Positions 46,419 through 57,581 are shown, counted from the first letter of the stretch. The stretch is 64,000 bases of DNA from an uncultured Roseovarius sp. (GCA_951812895.1 OX638333.1:4072001-4136000), one strand, 5' to 3'. Made by a program: numbers and translations. The notes: generated by a model from the letters alone, not told the origin.

Positions 46419-47615
46419 ATGCCCAACGCCGATTCGAATTTTACCCTCTTGCCTGAAATCCAATCCTGGATCGCATCGGTTGAAAAAGCTTCTAATGCGT
46501 CTTGTCAGGACACATTCACAGTCGAAGGTCTCACGCTTAACCTTCAAGCAGAACACACGGCACAACTTGATTGGATCCGTGCAAATCTTGCTCCTCTTTC
46601 GTTGAATGACAAAGCACCAGAAATCACAAATTGGACGCTTCGGATGTCGACCAATCCTTTGGCCCCAAGAAATTTATTTTCTATTGTCCAACAGTATAAT
46701 CTCGCTCCCGAACGCGTCGCAATCAAGACCAAGGCGATTTGGCGTCTGGCCATAAACTCCGATCTGGATATTTGTTGCCGGCCGTCTCAGGGCATACTTT
46801 GGGTAATCGACCGCCGACGTAAGCTGGTCCATCTGATCACATCTGCCAGAACCAAGTACCCTCTCGCCATCGGTAATTCGACCGCCCGCGCAATCATCAT
46901 CGCGTACCTGCACGATCAGGGCTGGCAAACCTTCCATGCTGGTGCGGTCAATTTCGATGGCGCAGCACATCTTGTTGTTGGTGACGGCGGTCAGGGCAAA
47001 ACCTCTTTGATCCTTGCCCTGATGTCCGGTGGTGCAAGCATGATTGCGAACGAACGAATTTTGCTGAAGCTCTCGAACGGTTCCATACGGTGCCAACCCT
47101 TCCCGATGCTTACGGCCATCGGGCTTGGGACTGCAACGCAATACCCTCAACTTGAAAATTTTATCCCACATTCTGAACAGCTTACCTCGCCAACTTACCG
47201 ATTCAGTCCAAGGCGTGTAATGCGAATTGACCCTGTCGAATGGCCGAAAATGTCTGACAAAATTCAGCTTCTCGCGGAAGAACTGGATGCCTGCTTTCCG
47301 CTTGGAAAATGCCACCCCGGCGGACATCTGAACGGGGTGATCCTTCCCAATATAGGACCTTCAAACAAAGAACATCACGTCACTATCCCTAGTGACAGAA
47401 AAGTCTTTGAAACGTTGACCCGCAATGTTCTTCCGCCGCACCGGGACAAGCATTATCCCGATTGGCTCCCCCTTGGCATGAAAGAATGCGACGAATCCGG
47501 TGCCCGACCCATCGTTGAGGGTCTCATGCAAAAACCCGCGGCCGAGGTTTCATTTTTCGCCGGGGACAGCACGGGCCATTTGCTGGAAAAGGTCATGGCC
47601 CGGCTGAATTCTTAA
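46419..47615 (+). CDS. P-loop protein resembling HPr kinase/phosphorylase C-terminal domain
   Basis: 398 aa from the ATG at 46419; the frame continues upstream without homology and overlaps the divergent transporter start. The C-terminal half has a Walker A motif (VGDGGQGKTS) preceded by FHAGAVNFDGAAHLV, followed by SGGASMIANERILLK. This layout (His-X-Ala-Val, P-loop, Asn/Asp-Glu) is that of HprK-related kinases. The HPr-binding loop is not evident. Relatives occur beside peptide-modification genes, but none are nearby. Lower GC and more Thr/Ser/His than its neighbours suggest acquisition. Function unknown. Confidence 0.62.
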   Translation: MPNADSNFTLLPEIQSWIASVEKASNASCQDTFTVEGLTLNLQAEHTAQLDWIRANLAPLSLNDKAPEITNWTLRMSTNPLAPRNLFSIVQQYNLAPERVAIKTKAIWRLAINSDLDICCRPSQGILWVIDRRRKLVHLITSARTKYPLAIGNSTARAIIIAYLHDQGWQTFHAGAVNFDGAAHLVVGDGGQGKTSLILALMSGGASMIANERILLKLSNGSIRCQPFPMLTAIGLGTATQYPQLENFIPHSEQLTSPTYRFSPRRVMRIDPVEWPKMSDKIQLLAEELDACFPLGKCHPGGHLNGVILPNIGPSNKEHHVTIPSDRKVFETLTRNVLPPHRDKHYPDWLPLGMKECDESGARPIVEGLMQKPAAEVSFFAGDSTGHLLEKVMARLNS

Positions 47616-47649
47616 GGTGGTACAGTAGCTTACGTTACCACAAAGCGGA

Positions 47650-48690
<1,041 letters not shown>

Positions 48691-48805
48691 TCATGTTTCT
48701 GCCGGCAATGTAACAAACGCGGCCAAAATGACGAGAGTGATCAGTTTAATAAATCGATCTATTTTGATTATTGTATTCTGAATTTATCCTAATTATGAAA
48801 ATTTC

Positions 48806-49261
48806 ATGCTAGATGACAACGACAGACGCATATTGCGCCATTATCAACACGACGCAACGCTTGGCCCGGCAGAGCTGGCCGAACGCGCGCGCATCACACC
48901 TGCTACCTGCGCCCGCAGGCTGGAAAGGATGATCAACGATGGCATTATCCGCGGCAATCATGCCGTGATTGATTGGGCTGTCTTGGGCTACACTGTCGAG
49001 GTTTCCCTGCGAGTTACCCTGGACAAAACCATCTCGCGCGCTTTTGAGGAATTCATAGCAGCGGCACGTGGCATTCCGGATGTGATAGAAATTCAAACAT
49101 TTCTAGGCCGGGTCGATGTCCGTCTTTCCGTAATTGCTCGTGATATGCCGCACTATCAGCAGATTTATCGCTCTGCCATTCTGACATTGCCCCATATCGC
49201 CGATATTGAGGCGTTGATGCATGTCGCCCAGATTAAGTCAGATGAAGTGTTGCCAATATGA
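48806..49261 (+). CDS. Lrp/AsnC family regulator (first of tandem pair)
   Basis: 151 aa with winged helix (GPAELAERARITPATCARRLERMINDG) and C-terminal sensing domain. It overlaps the next gene by 4 bp (ATGA). Divergent from ilvC across an AT-rich gap, so control of ilvC by a branched-chain amino acid is plausible but not shown. Confidence 0.9.
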   Translation: MLDDNDRRILRHYQHDATLGPAELAERARITPATCARRLERMINDGIIRGNHAVIDWAVLGYTVEVSLRVTLDKTISRAFEEFIAAARGIPDVIEIQTFLGRVDVRLSVIARDMPHYQQIYRSAILTLPHIADIEALMHVAQIKSDEVLPI

Positions 49262-49716
49262 TTGAAATGGACGCGACAGACAGGTTGATCCTGCGTGCGT
49301 TGGTCAAAGATGCCACGCAAAGCGCCAGCGCCCTTGGCCGGTCACTTGGGCTATCTCAACCGGCCACATGGCGCCGTATCCGGCGGCTGCGGGATAGCGG
49401 AGTAATCCGAGGTCAGAGGCTTGACCTTGATCGCGAAAAGCTGGGCTTTGGTGTTACCGTTTTTCTGGGCATCAAACTGGCCACCAAGGGGCGCGTCAGC
49501 CTTGAAGATTTTGAGCGGGCTGTGAGCGCGATACCAGAAGTTCAAACTGTTGAGCATGTACTTGGCGTCTATGATTACCGGCTTCGTGTCGTGGCGAGGG
49601 ACATCGCGGATTTCGAGCGGGTACTCAGGCGTCGAATCATGATGATGCCCGGCGTAGGCGATGTTGAGGCAAACGTTCTGCTCAGCGAAGAACGCCTGCC
49701 CGGGCCAATCGAATAG
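49258..49716 (+). CDS. Lrp/AsnC family regulator (second of tandem pair)
   Basis: 152 aa, same architecture as the preceding gene (ASALGRSLGLSQPATWRRIRRLRDSG) but well diverged, so the two could form hetero-oligomers. It reads towards the broken aminotransferase 147 bp downstream. Confidence 0.9.
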   Translation: MIEMDATDRLILRALVKDATQSASALGRSLGLSQPATWRRIRRLRDSGVIRGQRLDLDREKLGFGVTVFLGIKLATKGRVSLEDFERAVSAIPEVQTVEHVLGVYDYRLRVVARDIADFERVLRRRIMMMPGVGDVEANVLLSEERLPGPIE

Positions 49717-49862
49717 GATTTTTTAGTGTTTGTCGAAAATCATAAGGTTAGTGGCGAGTTTTCCATGACTCTTGCCCTAAGTAGCTGTTATCGGGCAATC
49801 CAAGAATAGGCTGTTTGTTAGGAATAGCCCCACAAAGCTGCGTCATTTCAGGAGATACAACA

Positions 49863-50990
49863 ATGGCCGCCCTACTCGATACTGTCGATCCCGATGGAAT
49901 GCTCGAATATTCCGTTGTCTTTACGGATCGTTCGCTCAATCACATGTCCGCCAGCTTTCAGCAAGTGATGCGTGATATCTCGGGCATGCTCAAGGACGTC
50001 TATAATGCTGATGCCGTCGCTCTTGTTCCGGGCGGCGGAACCTATGGCATGGAGGCGGTTGCCCGGCAATTCGGCAGCGATGCTCATGCCCTGATCGTGC
50101 GTAATGGCTGGTTCTCGTTCCGCTGGAGCCAGATTTTTGATGCTGGGCAGTTCACCTCGGAAACAACCGTGTGCATGGCCCGCCAAACCGGCAATGGCGT
50201 AACCGCACCATTTGCCCCGGCGCCGATTGAAGATGTGACCACCAAAATCCGCGAAGCAAAGCCTGATGTGGTTTTCGCCCCCCATGTGGAAACATCCGCC
50301 GGCCTGATCCTTCCTGATGATTACATTGCCGCAATGGCCTCTGCTGCGCATGAAGTTGGGGCACTGATGGTGCTTGACTGCATCGCGTCGGGCTGTGTTT
50401 GGATTGACATGAAAGCGCTTGGTGTGGATGTACTCATTTCTGCGCCACAAAAGGGCTGGTCAGCCTCGCCTTCTGCCGGTCTGGTCATGATGACTGAGCG
50501 TGCGCTGGAACGGCTGGAAAACACCAGTTCAAACAGCTTTTCGATTGACCTGAAAAAATGGTAATCGATCATGCAGGCCTATGAAAACGGTGGCCATGCC
50601 TATCATGCCACTATGCCCACCGACGCGCTGCGCGCATTTCGGGACACTATGCTCGAAACACAGGAGTATGGATTTGGAAAATTGCGCGATGCGCAATGGG
50701 AACTGGGCAATGGCGTGCGCAAAATGCTTTCTGACAGAGGATTGATTTCTGTTGCTGCTGATGGTTTCGGCGCGCCGGGCGTAGTTGTTGCCTACACCGA
50801 TGATCCCGACGTTCAAAATGGCAAGAAATTCGCTGCTCAGGGCATGCAGATTGCCGCTGGTGTCCCACTTGCGTGTGACGAACCTGAAGGCTTTTGCACC
50901 TTCCGGCTTGGCCTGTTTGGTTTGGACAAGCTCTATGATGTTCCCGGGGCATTGTCGCGGCTGAATGCCGTTCTGGACAAGGTTCTCTGA
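49863..50990 (+). pseudogene. Class V aminotransferase interrupted by one in-frame stop
   Basis: Two segments in the same frame (49863-50564 and 50565-50990) together make a 375-codon alanine-glyoxylate/serine-type aminotransferase. The break is one TAA at 50562 after KKW, followed at once by SIMQAYENGGHAYHATMP in homologous register; a single TTA-to-TAA change would explain it. The PLP Lys (APQKGWS) is in the first part. No frameshift is present. It is either a young pseudogene, two chains that may assemble (an ATG lies 6 bp past the stop), or a sequence error. The C-terminal chain alone lacks a ribosome site of note. Confidence 0.85.
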
Positions 50991-51024
50991 ACACCCCGAC
51001 AAAATGAGAACGATCCAATCCGGT

Positions 51025-52227
51025 TCAACCACGCACCCCTAGGCCGAGCTGCATAAGGGTCTTGCGAACCGGAGCCAGCGAATAAATAGCATTCAATCCC
51101 AACGCGCGTGCATCCTTTAACGGTTGCGCGCGCATCATTGACGCGCGGTTCAAAAGGTCAATACCGGCAACCCGTGCCTTAACCTCTGCATGGCGGCGGC
51201 GGTGGTAGGTTTCCAGCATATCTGCATCGCCCAAGCGATCAGGCGCGGCCTCGGCCAGTTCCAGCAGGACCCGCATATCTCCAAGCGACATATTGAGCCC
51301 CTGTGCCCCAATTGGCGGCACCACATGCGCGGCTTCTGCCACCAGGGCGACACGCTCGGCACACATGTGTTCGGCAACCTGGCTGATGATGGGCCATACC
51401 GTGCGCCGCGACGCAAGGCTGAGAGGTCCAAAAAGCTGACAGGACCTTTGGTTCATCGCCTCTTCAAACTCACCCCTTTTCAACGCGGCAAGGCGCTTTA
51501 CCTCGGGCCCTTCTTCCATCCAGACAATCGCTGATGATGGACGGCCTTGGTGGTCAGGCAAAGGAACAAGCGTGAATGGCCCGCCGGAGCGGTGAATTTC
51601 GGTTGAAACATTGCCGTGCGGGGTTGGATGCGTGACAGCAAAGGCTAATGCCTTTTGCCCATAGCGCGTGGTCGTCACTTTGATCCCGGCAGCCTCGCGC
51701 ACAGTAGAGTGCCGCCCATCTGCCGCGATCACCATCCGGCTGCGCAAATTTGTGCCATCCGTTAGGCCAACTCGTGCTTCACTTTCGCGAGTGAAAAGAG
51801 ACTTCACACCAATTCCTGCAAGGAAAGTAACAGATGGGAGTTCCTTTATATGTGCCAACATCTCTCGCCGAAGCAGCCAATTCGGCAGGTTCCAGCCAAA
51901 AGGATTGTCCGAGATATCTGCTGCATCAAACTCTTTGACCACACGTGGCGAATGGTCAGCTCCACCGGCATCAACGATGCGCATTGTTTGCAGATCAGCG
52001 GCATAGGCTTCAAACTTCGACCATAACCCTGCACGATTCAAAAACTCCTGTGCAGGCTGTAGAAACGCAGTTGTCCTTAAGTCCGAGCCTTCGGTTTCTC
52101 GCTCTGTTATTGGTGGCGCGGGATCAACACAGATCACTTTGAATCCAGCGGCACCAAACGCGCAGGATGCAACAAGGCCAGCGATCCCGCCTCCCGATAC
52201 AATGATATCACAATCCAATCGACCCAT
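51025..52227 (-). CDS. UbiH/UbiF/Coq6-family FAD hydroxylase of ubiquinone synthesis
   Basis: 400 aa from the ATG at 52227. N-terminal FAD motif (IIVSGGGIAGLVASCAFGAAG), central AADGRHSTVREAAGI with the DG motif, and C-terminal AAHVVPPIGAQGLNMSLGDM with the second FAD motif. It hydroxylates a ring carbon of a polyprenyl benzoquinol precursor using O2 and NAD(P)H. Which ring position cannot be told by eye. Confidence 0.88.
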   Translation of the reverse strand: MGRLDCDIIVSGGGIAGLVASCAFGAAGFKVICVDPAPPITERETEGSDLRTTAFLQPAQEFLNRAGLWSKFEAYAADLQTMRIVDAGGADHSPRVVKEFDAADISDNPFGWNLPNWLLRREMLAHIKELPSVTFLAGIGVKSLFTRESEARVGLTDGTNLRSRMVIAADGRHSTVREAAGIKVTTTRYGQKALAFAVTHPTPHGNVSTEIHRSGGPFTLVPLPDHQGRPSSAIVWMEEGPEVKRLAALKRGEFEEAMNQRSCQLFGPLSLASRRTVWPIISQVAEHMCAERVALVAEAAHVVPPIGAQGLNMSLGDMRVLLELAEAAPDRLGDADMLETYHRRRHAEVKARVAGIDLLNRASMMRAQPLKDARALGLNAIYSLAPVRKTLMQLGLGVRG

Positions 52228-52286
52228 TCGCACCCTCCTGACCAATTGGTAACGCGCCCTTTGCCCGGTTCCAAGCTGTCAGGCTG

Positions 52287-52931
52287 TCACAGCAAGCGGC
52301 TCAGAAAATCGCTCAGGTCATCCGTATGGTGGTCGATATACGTTTCCTCAATCGGTTCAGGCGCCACGTGAACGGTGCGCATACCCATTTCAAAGGGTGC
52401 AGACAGGTTCCGCGCATCATCCTCAAACATGGCAGACCGCGCCGAATCAATGCCATCAAGCGCAAAAATCGCCTCAAACGCGGCCCGTTCAGGCTTGGGC
52501 GAAAAACCCGCATGTTCAACGCCGTAAACCGCATCGAACGCACCAGAAAGGCCCCGCTGTGCCACCACGCGCTCTGCATATGGCGCACAACCGTTTGTGT
52601 AAACAATCTTGCGTCCGGGAAGATCGCGGATGCGCGCGCGCAACTCTTGGTCAGGCTCCAGGTGGTAGAGCGAAATTTCGTGCACATGGGTAAGATAGGG
52701 CGCCGGATCAACGTCATGCTCACGCATAAGACCGGCCAGGGTCGTACCATGTTCCAGCCAGTATTTTCGGCGCAACCGATCTGCCTCGGACCTATCAACC
52801 TTTAGCGTGTCCATAACATATTGTGTCATTCGCACTTCTATCTGATCAAACAACCGCGCTTTGGGAGGATAAAGCGTATTATCCAAGTCAAAGACCCAAT
52901 AGGTCACATGTGCGAATCGATCTTTTGCCAT
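52287..52931 (-). CDS. HAD-family pyrimidine 5'-nucleotidase
   Basis: 214 aa. Motif I FDLDNTLYPP (nucleophile Asp and acid/base Asp), motif II VYTNG, motif IV FEDDARNL. It matches the SDT1/pyrimidine nucleotidase subfamily common in alphaproteobacteria and would dephosphorylate UMP/CMP-like nucleotides. Same strand as the ubiH-type gene, 60 bp upstream of it. Confidence 0.86.
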   Translation of the reverse strand: MAKDRFAHVTYWVFDLDNTLYPPKARLFDQIEVRMTQYVMDTLKVDRSEADRLRRKYWLEHGTTLAGLMREHDVDPAPYLTHVHEISLYHLEPDQELRARIRDLPGRKIVYTNGCAPYAERVVAQRGLSGAFDAVYGVEHAGFSPKPERAAFEAIFALDGIDSARSAMFEDDARNLSAPFEMGMRTVHVAPEPIEETYIDHHTDDLSDFLSRLL

Positions 52932-53100
52932 GGCTGTACGCTAGTGTTATTTTCACTGTTGTTGAATCGTTTCGCCAAAACAGCCGCAATTTCCTTGGAT
53001 TACGGACCAATAAACGCATTCACGCCGCTAACCGGGCTTGATCGTTTCAACGCCACAAGAGTAGTCTCGCCCGAAGGCCAATCGCCAGTTGTCGGGACAT

Positions 53101-53748
53101 ATGATGAAACCAAATCAAAAAGACGCCTATACGCTTATTCTCGAAGCGATTGATACCGGACTTTATCGGCCCGGCGACCGTCTTGTCGAAAGCGATCTGG
53201 CTGAACAGTTTGGTGTCTCCAGAACGCCAATCCGCGAGGCGCTTCAGCGGTTGGAAACTCAATCTCTGCTCACCCGTGATGGCCGAAGCCTGATCGTTGC
53301 GTCGCTTGATCACAATCAACTCGCAGAACTTTATGTTGTTCGGGCTGAGCTTGAAGCGCTTGCGGCCAGTCTGGCCGCACGCCATGCCACAGATGAAGAA
53401 GTGCGCGTGCTAAAGGACATGGTACAAGAAGATCAAAAACTTCTGGGCGACCCGCACGCGATGTCACGTGCAAATCGGCGTTTTCACAAGCAGATCCATC
53501 TTGCATCGCATAACCGTTTTTTGGTTCAACAGCTAGATCTTGTACACCGTTCTATGGCTCTTTTGGCAGTCACTTCACTTGCTGCTGCCGGCCGGGGCGA
53601 AGATGCATTGAGTGAGCATGATACGATTGTGACCGCGATTGCAGACCGGGATCACAAGAGCGCCGGAGAGGCCCTGCGCTCTCATATCTCAAAAGCATTT
53701 GTCACGCGATTGAAGCTCGATTCAGGCGAGGTCAACAGCGTTATCTGA
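53101..53748 (+). CDS. GntR family regulator (FCD domain)
   Basis: 215 aa. Winged helix (RPGDRLVESDLAEQFGVSRTPIREALQRLE) and a helical FCD effector domain with metal-binding His residues (RRFHKQIHLAS, EHDTIVTAI, LRSHISKAF). Start at 53101; a TTG at 53089 would add four residues. FCD regulators usually respond to an acid or amino acid. No clear target operon beside it. Its 3' end overlaps the convergent glycosyltransferase by 27 bp. Confidence 0.88.
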   Translation: MMKPNQKDAYTLILEAIDTGLYRPGDRLVESDLAEQFGVSRTPIREALQRLETQSLLTRDGRSLIVASLDHNQLAELYVVRAELEALAASLAARHATDEEVRVLKDMVQEDQKLLGDPHAMSRANRRFHKQIHLASHNRFLVQQLDLVHRSMALLAVTSLAAAGRGEDALSEHDTIVTAIADRDHKSAGEALRSHISKAFVTRLKLDSGEVNSVI

Positions 53749-55647
53749 TACAGATTCTTGCGATGATTGCCCTTGCCTTTGCTTCTGATTTAGCGATAGG
53801 CCGTGCGTGGTCTTTTCCCAATAAAATGGCTTAAAAACAACCTCGTACAGCGCCTTATAAGCTGCGATTGCGGCAAAGGGTGTGTAAAAATGCATTGTCG
53901 GTGCCCATGGGACCAGATGACGATGTTTTTGGCCCCTGACCGCCAAAGCAAATATTGCAATGTTCACCAGTTCAATCGCCAGAAAAGACACGCCTAGCAT
54001 CACCAGAAAATCATTCGGTACAACTGAACTAAGCGGATGTGGCACGCCCAGAAGGATCAACCAAAAAGACCATAGAACCGGTGCCAGCAGGAACTGTGAC
54101 AGGGCTGCCAGAAAATGCGCCTGAAATCCCAAAAACTTCCATGCGCCCAATTGTTTAAACAACAAGCGCGGGGATCGCATGTGCACGAGATAAGTCGTCA
54201 CATAGCCTTTTAGCCAACGAGACCGCTGCTTAACCCACGCCCAGGGGCGGCAGTTGGCTTCTTCATTTGTGACCGTTTCAATCAGTTGAGCCCGGTAGCC
54301 ATGCCTTGCAAGTCGGAAACCGAGATCAGCATCTTCTGTCACGTTATGGGCATCCCACCCCCCCAGCTCTTCAAGGACGTCACGGCGAAAATACAAAGTT
54401 GTGCCGCCAAGGGGTATTGCAAACCCCAAACGCGCCATCCCAGGCAGCATCCTGCGGAACCAGGCCGCGTATTCTATGGTAAAACACCGCGCTATCCAGT
54501 TTTGCCGCGGGTTGTAGTAGTCCAGTATACCTTGGAGACAAACGACGTCATCTTTGACCTGCTGGAACCGACACGCGACGCGGGTGATCTGATCTGGATC
54601 CGGTGCATCCTCTGCATCGAAAATACCAACCAGATCGCCTTCGCAGTAATCCAAAGCATAGTTCATTGCCCTGGGTTTGGTCCTGGGTTGTCCATCCGGA
54701 ACAATCACCGGCCTGATCCAGGAAGGTAAATCAATTGAAGCCAGAGTTTCTTGGGTAAGTTTGTCTTCTTCTTCAAGCACCAGGATTACGTCCAACAGGC
54801 ATTTCGGATAGGTCAGACCCGACAAGCGCGCGATCAGGGCATGCGCAATTTCAGTTTCCCGAAAAAGCGGCACCAATATTGAAACTTTTGGGAGTGGCTC
54901 TGACTCTTCTTTATCATCGACGGGCGGCGAATCCCCAGACCCTAATTCACCTGCTATAAATGCCGCCGCTTTGAACAGGGCAGATATCAAAAGGGTAAAG
55001 ACCGCCCACCCCGCGAATATACTGAACGTGACTGTTGGATACAAAACAGCACAGGATAACAATACCGCAAACAGCACAGAAGTGCCGACAATGCGGCGCC
55101 CGGATTTCTTTGCCCATGTCCGGCAACTTTCGTGTTCGGCAACACGCGACTGTGCCAAATTGGTGAGGTATTCGCGGTGATGTATCGAAATGCATTCCTG
55201 CACCAACTGCCTTGGTGCAAACAGAATGCGCGCGTCGCGCAGGATTTTTGGCAGACGCGGCCAAAGCAGGATTAAATCGTCCGGCTCACTGCAGATCAGT
55301 GCCGGATTTCCGTCTCGATCCCTAACCGGCAATACAGCATGTCTAAGCAAAACTTCGGCAGGAATTCTGACCTTAAACCTTTCGAGCGAAAGCAAACTTT
55401 CTCTGGACAAGCAGCGGGATTTAAAACGTCGCGCTTGGGCAGCAAGAATATCCGCAGGACCAACCAAACCCTCAGCCAAAAGGATGTCGCCAATTCTTGC
55501 ATCGCAATGATTTTGTACGACCTGAGCCAGCTGCAGATCAGCTTTGGATATGACACCGGATTGGACCAAATCCTGAGCCAATGTGCCATGCGGAGCATTC
55601 AGCGGAGATCTCCGCTGATCCAAATTTCGCAGTTCGGAGATCCCCAT
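53722..55647 (-). CDS. Membrane glycosyltransferase family 2 with N-terminal MshEN-like domain
   Basis: 641 aa. Residues about 20-110 (LVQSGVISKADLQLAQ ... RIGDILLAEGLV) resemble the type II secretion/MshE N-terminal domain, a fold that binds c-di-GMP in some proteins. Two helices (188-230) follow, then a processive GT2 domain with DAED (344-347), TED (438-440) and QRSRW (474-478), and a set of C-terminal helices. This is a cellulose-synthase-like polymerase layout. I infer exopolysaccharide synthesis with possible nucleotide control. No exporter or accessory genes adjoin it. Confidence 0.83.
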   Translation of the reverse strand: MGISELRNLDQRRSPLNAPHGTLAQDLVQSGVISKADLQLAQVVQNHCDARIGDILLAEGLVGPADILAAQARRFKSRCLSRESLLSLERFKVRIPAEVLLRHAVLPVRDRDGNPALICSEPDDLILLWPRLPKILRDARILFAPRQLVQECISIHHREYLTNLAQSRVAEHESCRTWAKKSGRRIVGTSVLFAVLLSCAVLYPTVTFSIFAGWAVFTLLISALFKAAAFIAGELGSGDSPPVDDKEESEPLPKVSILVPLFRETEIAHALIARLSGLTYPKCLLDVILVLEEEDKLTQETLASIDLPSWIRPVIVPDGQPRTKPRAMNYALDYCEGDLVGIFDAEDAPDPDQITRVACRFQQVKDDVVCLQGILDYYNPRQNWIARCFTIEYAAWFRRMLPGMARLGFAIPLGGTTLYFRRDVLEELGGWDAHNVTEDADLGFRLARHGYRAQLIETVTNEEANCRPWAWVKQRSRWLKGYVTTYLVHMRSPRLLFKQLGAWKFLGFQAHFLAALSQFLLAPVLWSFWLILLGVPHPLSSVVPNDFLVMLGVSFLAIELVNIAIFALAVRGQKHRHLVPWAPTMHFYTPFAAIAAYKALYEVVFKPFYWEKTTHGLSLNQKQRQGQSSQESVSDNAVDLA

Positions 55648-55771
55648 ATGTCCTCTCGCAAACCACTCCCGGTGTCAGAATGAAGAGCGAGGGTTAATGA
55701 TTGGTAAATTAACGCTTATTCAAAAATCGATAGCCAAGAATCAGATCATGCTCACATTGCATTGAAAGTGA

Positions 55772-56926
55772 TCAAGATGCGGCAGCCATGGATGCTGCGA
55801 ACCTTTCAAACAGGTAAAAACTGTCCTGCGGTCCGGGGCTGGCTTCCGGATGATGTTGTACCGAAAACACCGGGCGATCCTTTATCCGGATGCCGCAATT
55901 CGACCCGTCAAAAAGAGAAACATGTGTTTCTTCCACACCTTTCGGCAAGGTCTGGCCATCCACCGCAAAGCCGTGGTTCATCGAAGTGATTTCTACCTTT
56001 CCGGTAGCAATCTCCTTCACCGGGTGGTTTGCACCGTGATGACCGTGGTTCATTTTCACGGTTTTCGCCCCAAGCGCGAGAGCAAGCATTTGATGACCCA
56101 GGCAAATACCAAAAACGGGCAGTTCCTTTTCCAACACACCTTTAATCATCGGAACAGCATAGGCGCCGGTGGCTGCTGGATCACCCGGTCCGTTGGACAG
56201 GAAAACACCGTCGGGTTTATGCGCAAGAACATCTTCGGCAGTTGATTCCGCGGGCAATACAGTCACGTCACACCCGGCACTCGCCAAGCAGCGCAGTATA
56301 TTTCGCTTTGCCCCATAATCGACCGCAACGACCTTATGACGTGGCTCTGTCTGGCGGGCAAATCCGCCGGGCCACGCCCATCGCATCTCGTCCCAGTGAT
56401 AGGACTGAGCACAAGTGACTTTCGCAGCCAGGTCCATTCCTTCCAGACCCGCGAATGCGCGCGCTTTGGCAACCAATGCCTCAAGATCAAACTGGCCGTT
56501 CGGATCATGTGCCAGAGCCACATGAGGTGCACCCTGCTGGCGAATCAAACGGGTCAATCGACGGGTGTCGACGCCCCCGATAGCAACCCTTCCCCTGCGT
56601 GCGAGCCAATTTGACAATTCTTCGGCAGACCGCCAACTGCTGGGCTCTGTCGGATCCCATTTTACAACCATGCCTTCGGCCACGGGATCAGCGGTTTCAT
56701 CATCCTCTGGATTGACGCCAACATTGCCAATATGCGGAAAAGTAAATGTCACGACTTGCCCTGCATAGGAAGGGTCCGTCATGATTTCCTGATATCCTGT
56801 CATTGCCGTGTTAAAACAAAGCTCTGCAGTCACTTCACCGGCTGCGCCAAACCCTTTGCCAAAAAACAGCGACCCATCAGCAAGGGCCAGACATGCGGTT
56901 GCGTTCGGCGGAGTCTGAAGCGCCAT
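55772..56926 (-). CDS. carA: Carbamoyl-phosphate synthase small subunit
   Basis: 384 aa. N-terminal CPSase domain (GKGFGAAGEVTAELCFNTAMTGYQEI) and C-terminal glutamine amidotransferase with GICLGHQ (nucleophilic Cys) and the distal His/Glu (QHHPEASPGP). It releases ammonia from glutamine for carbamoyl phosphate synthesis in pyrimidine and arginine pathways. carB is not in the window. Divergent from the YqeY gene. Confidence 0.97.
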   Translation of the reverse strand: MALQTPPNATACLALADGSLFFGKGFGAAGEVTAELCFNTAMTGYQEIMTDPSYAGQVVTFTFPHIGNVGVNPEDDETADPVAEGMVVKWDPTEPSSWRSAEELSNWLARRGRVAIGGVDTRRLTRLIRQQGAPHVALAHDPNGQFDLEALVAKARAFAGLEGMDLAAKVTCAQSYHWDEMRWAWPGGFARQTEPRHKVVAVDYGAKRNILRCLASAGCDVTVLPAESTAEDVLAHKPDGVFLSNGPGDPAATGAYAVPMIKGVLEKELPVFGICLGHQMLALALGAKTVKMNHGHHGANHPVKEIATGKVEITSMNHGFAVDGQTLPKGVEETHVSLFDGSNCGIRIKDRPVFSVQHHPEASPGPQDSFYLFERFAASMAAAS

Positions 56927-57122
56927 ATCAAGGATTCTCCGGTGTCAAAATTTGCGCGAAACTACGGGTGAGAGCGAGTGTGGTCAAGCGCCAAGATGGT
57001 GATGGTCAGCCAATATCCAGCACATAAGTTCGAGCCGCTCTTTGGACGATACCGTGGTTGCCAGCCGGAAATGATTGAGTTAGGGGTAGTGACTTGTGCA
57101 GAACCACTGAGGATGGACCGGC

Positions 57123-57581
57123 ATGGGAATGCGTGACCAGGTCAACTCGGCCCTCAAACAGGCCATGAAAGACAAACAGGCAACAAGATTGGCGACCTTG
57201 CGGTTGATCAACGCTGCCATCAAAGATCAGGAAATCGCCCGTCGTAGTGCCGATGGCGATACCGGTGTTGGTGATGCCGATATTCTCGCCATTCTGGGCA
57301 AGATGACCAAGCAGCGCCAGGAAAGCGTGCGTGCCTATGAAGAAGGCGGCCGTCTGGATCTGGCCGAGCGCGAACGAGAGGAAATTGCCATTCTCTCGGA
57401 ATTTCTGCCACGTCAATTGGATGATGCAGAAATTGACGCAGCTATAGACACCGCTATTGCCGAAACCGGAGCCAGTTCGATCCGGGATATGGGCAAGATT
57501 ATGGGTCATCTGAAAGGTCAGTATACCGGCCAGATGGATTTTGGCGCTGTCGGTCCAATGGTCAAACGCCGTCTCGGTTGA
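57123..57581 (+). CDS. GatB/YqeY domain protein
   Basis: 152 aa, full YqeY length (MGMRDQVNSALKQAMKDKQATRLATLRLINAAIKD). It resembles the C-terminal tail domain of GatB, which contacts tRNA in the amidotransferase. The role of stand-alone YqeY is uncertain. Located between carA and a convergent DUF2244 gene, as often in this group. Confidence 0.93.
   Translation: MGMRDQVNSALKQAMKDKQATRLATLRLINAAIKDQEIARRSADGDTGVGDADILAILGKMTKQRQESVRAYEEGGRLDLAEREREEIAILSEFLPRQLDDAEIDAAIDTAIAETGASSIRDMGKIMGHLKGQYTGQMDFGAVGPMVKRRLG

Noticed and set aside
50562-50564. Recoded stop (selenocysteine or pyrrolysine) in the split aminotransferase
   Set aside because: The codon is TAA, which is not used for either residue, and relatives have an ordinary residue there.
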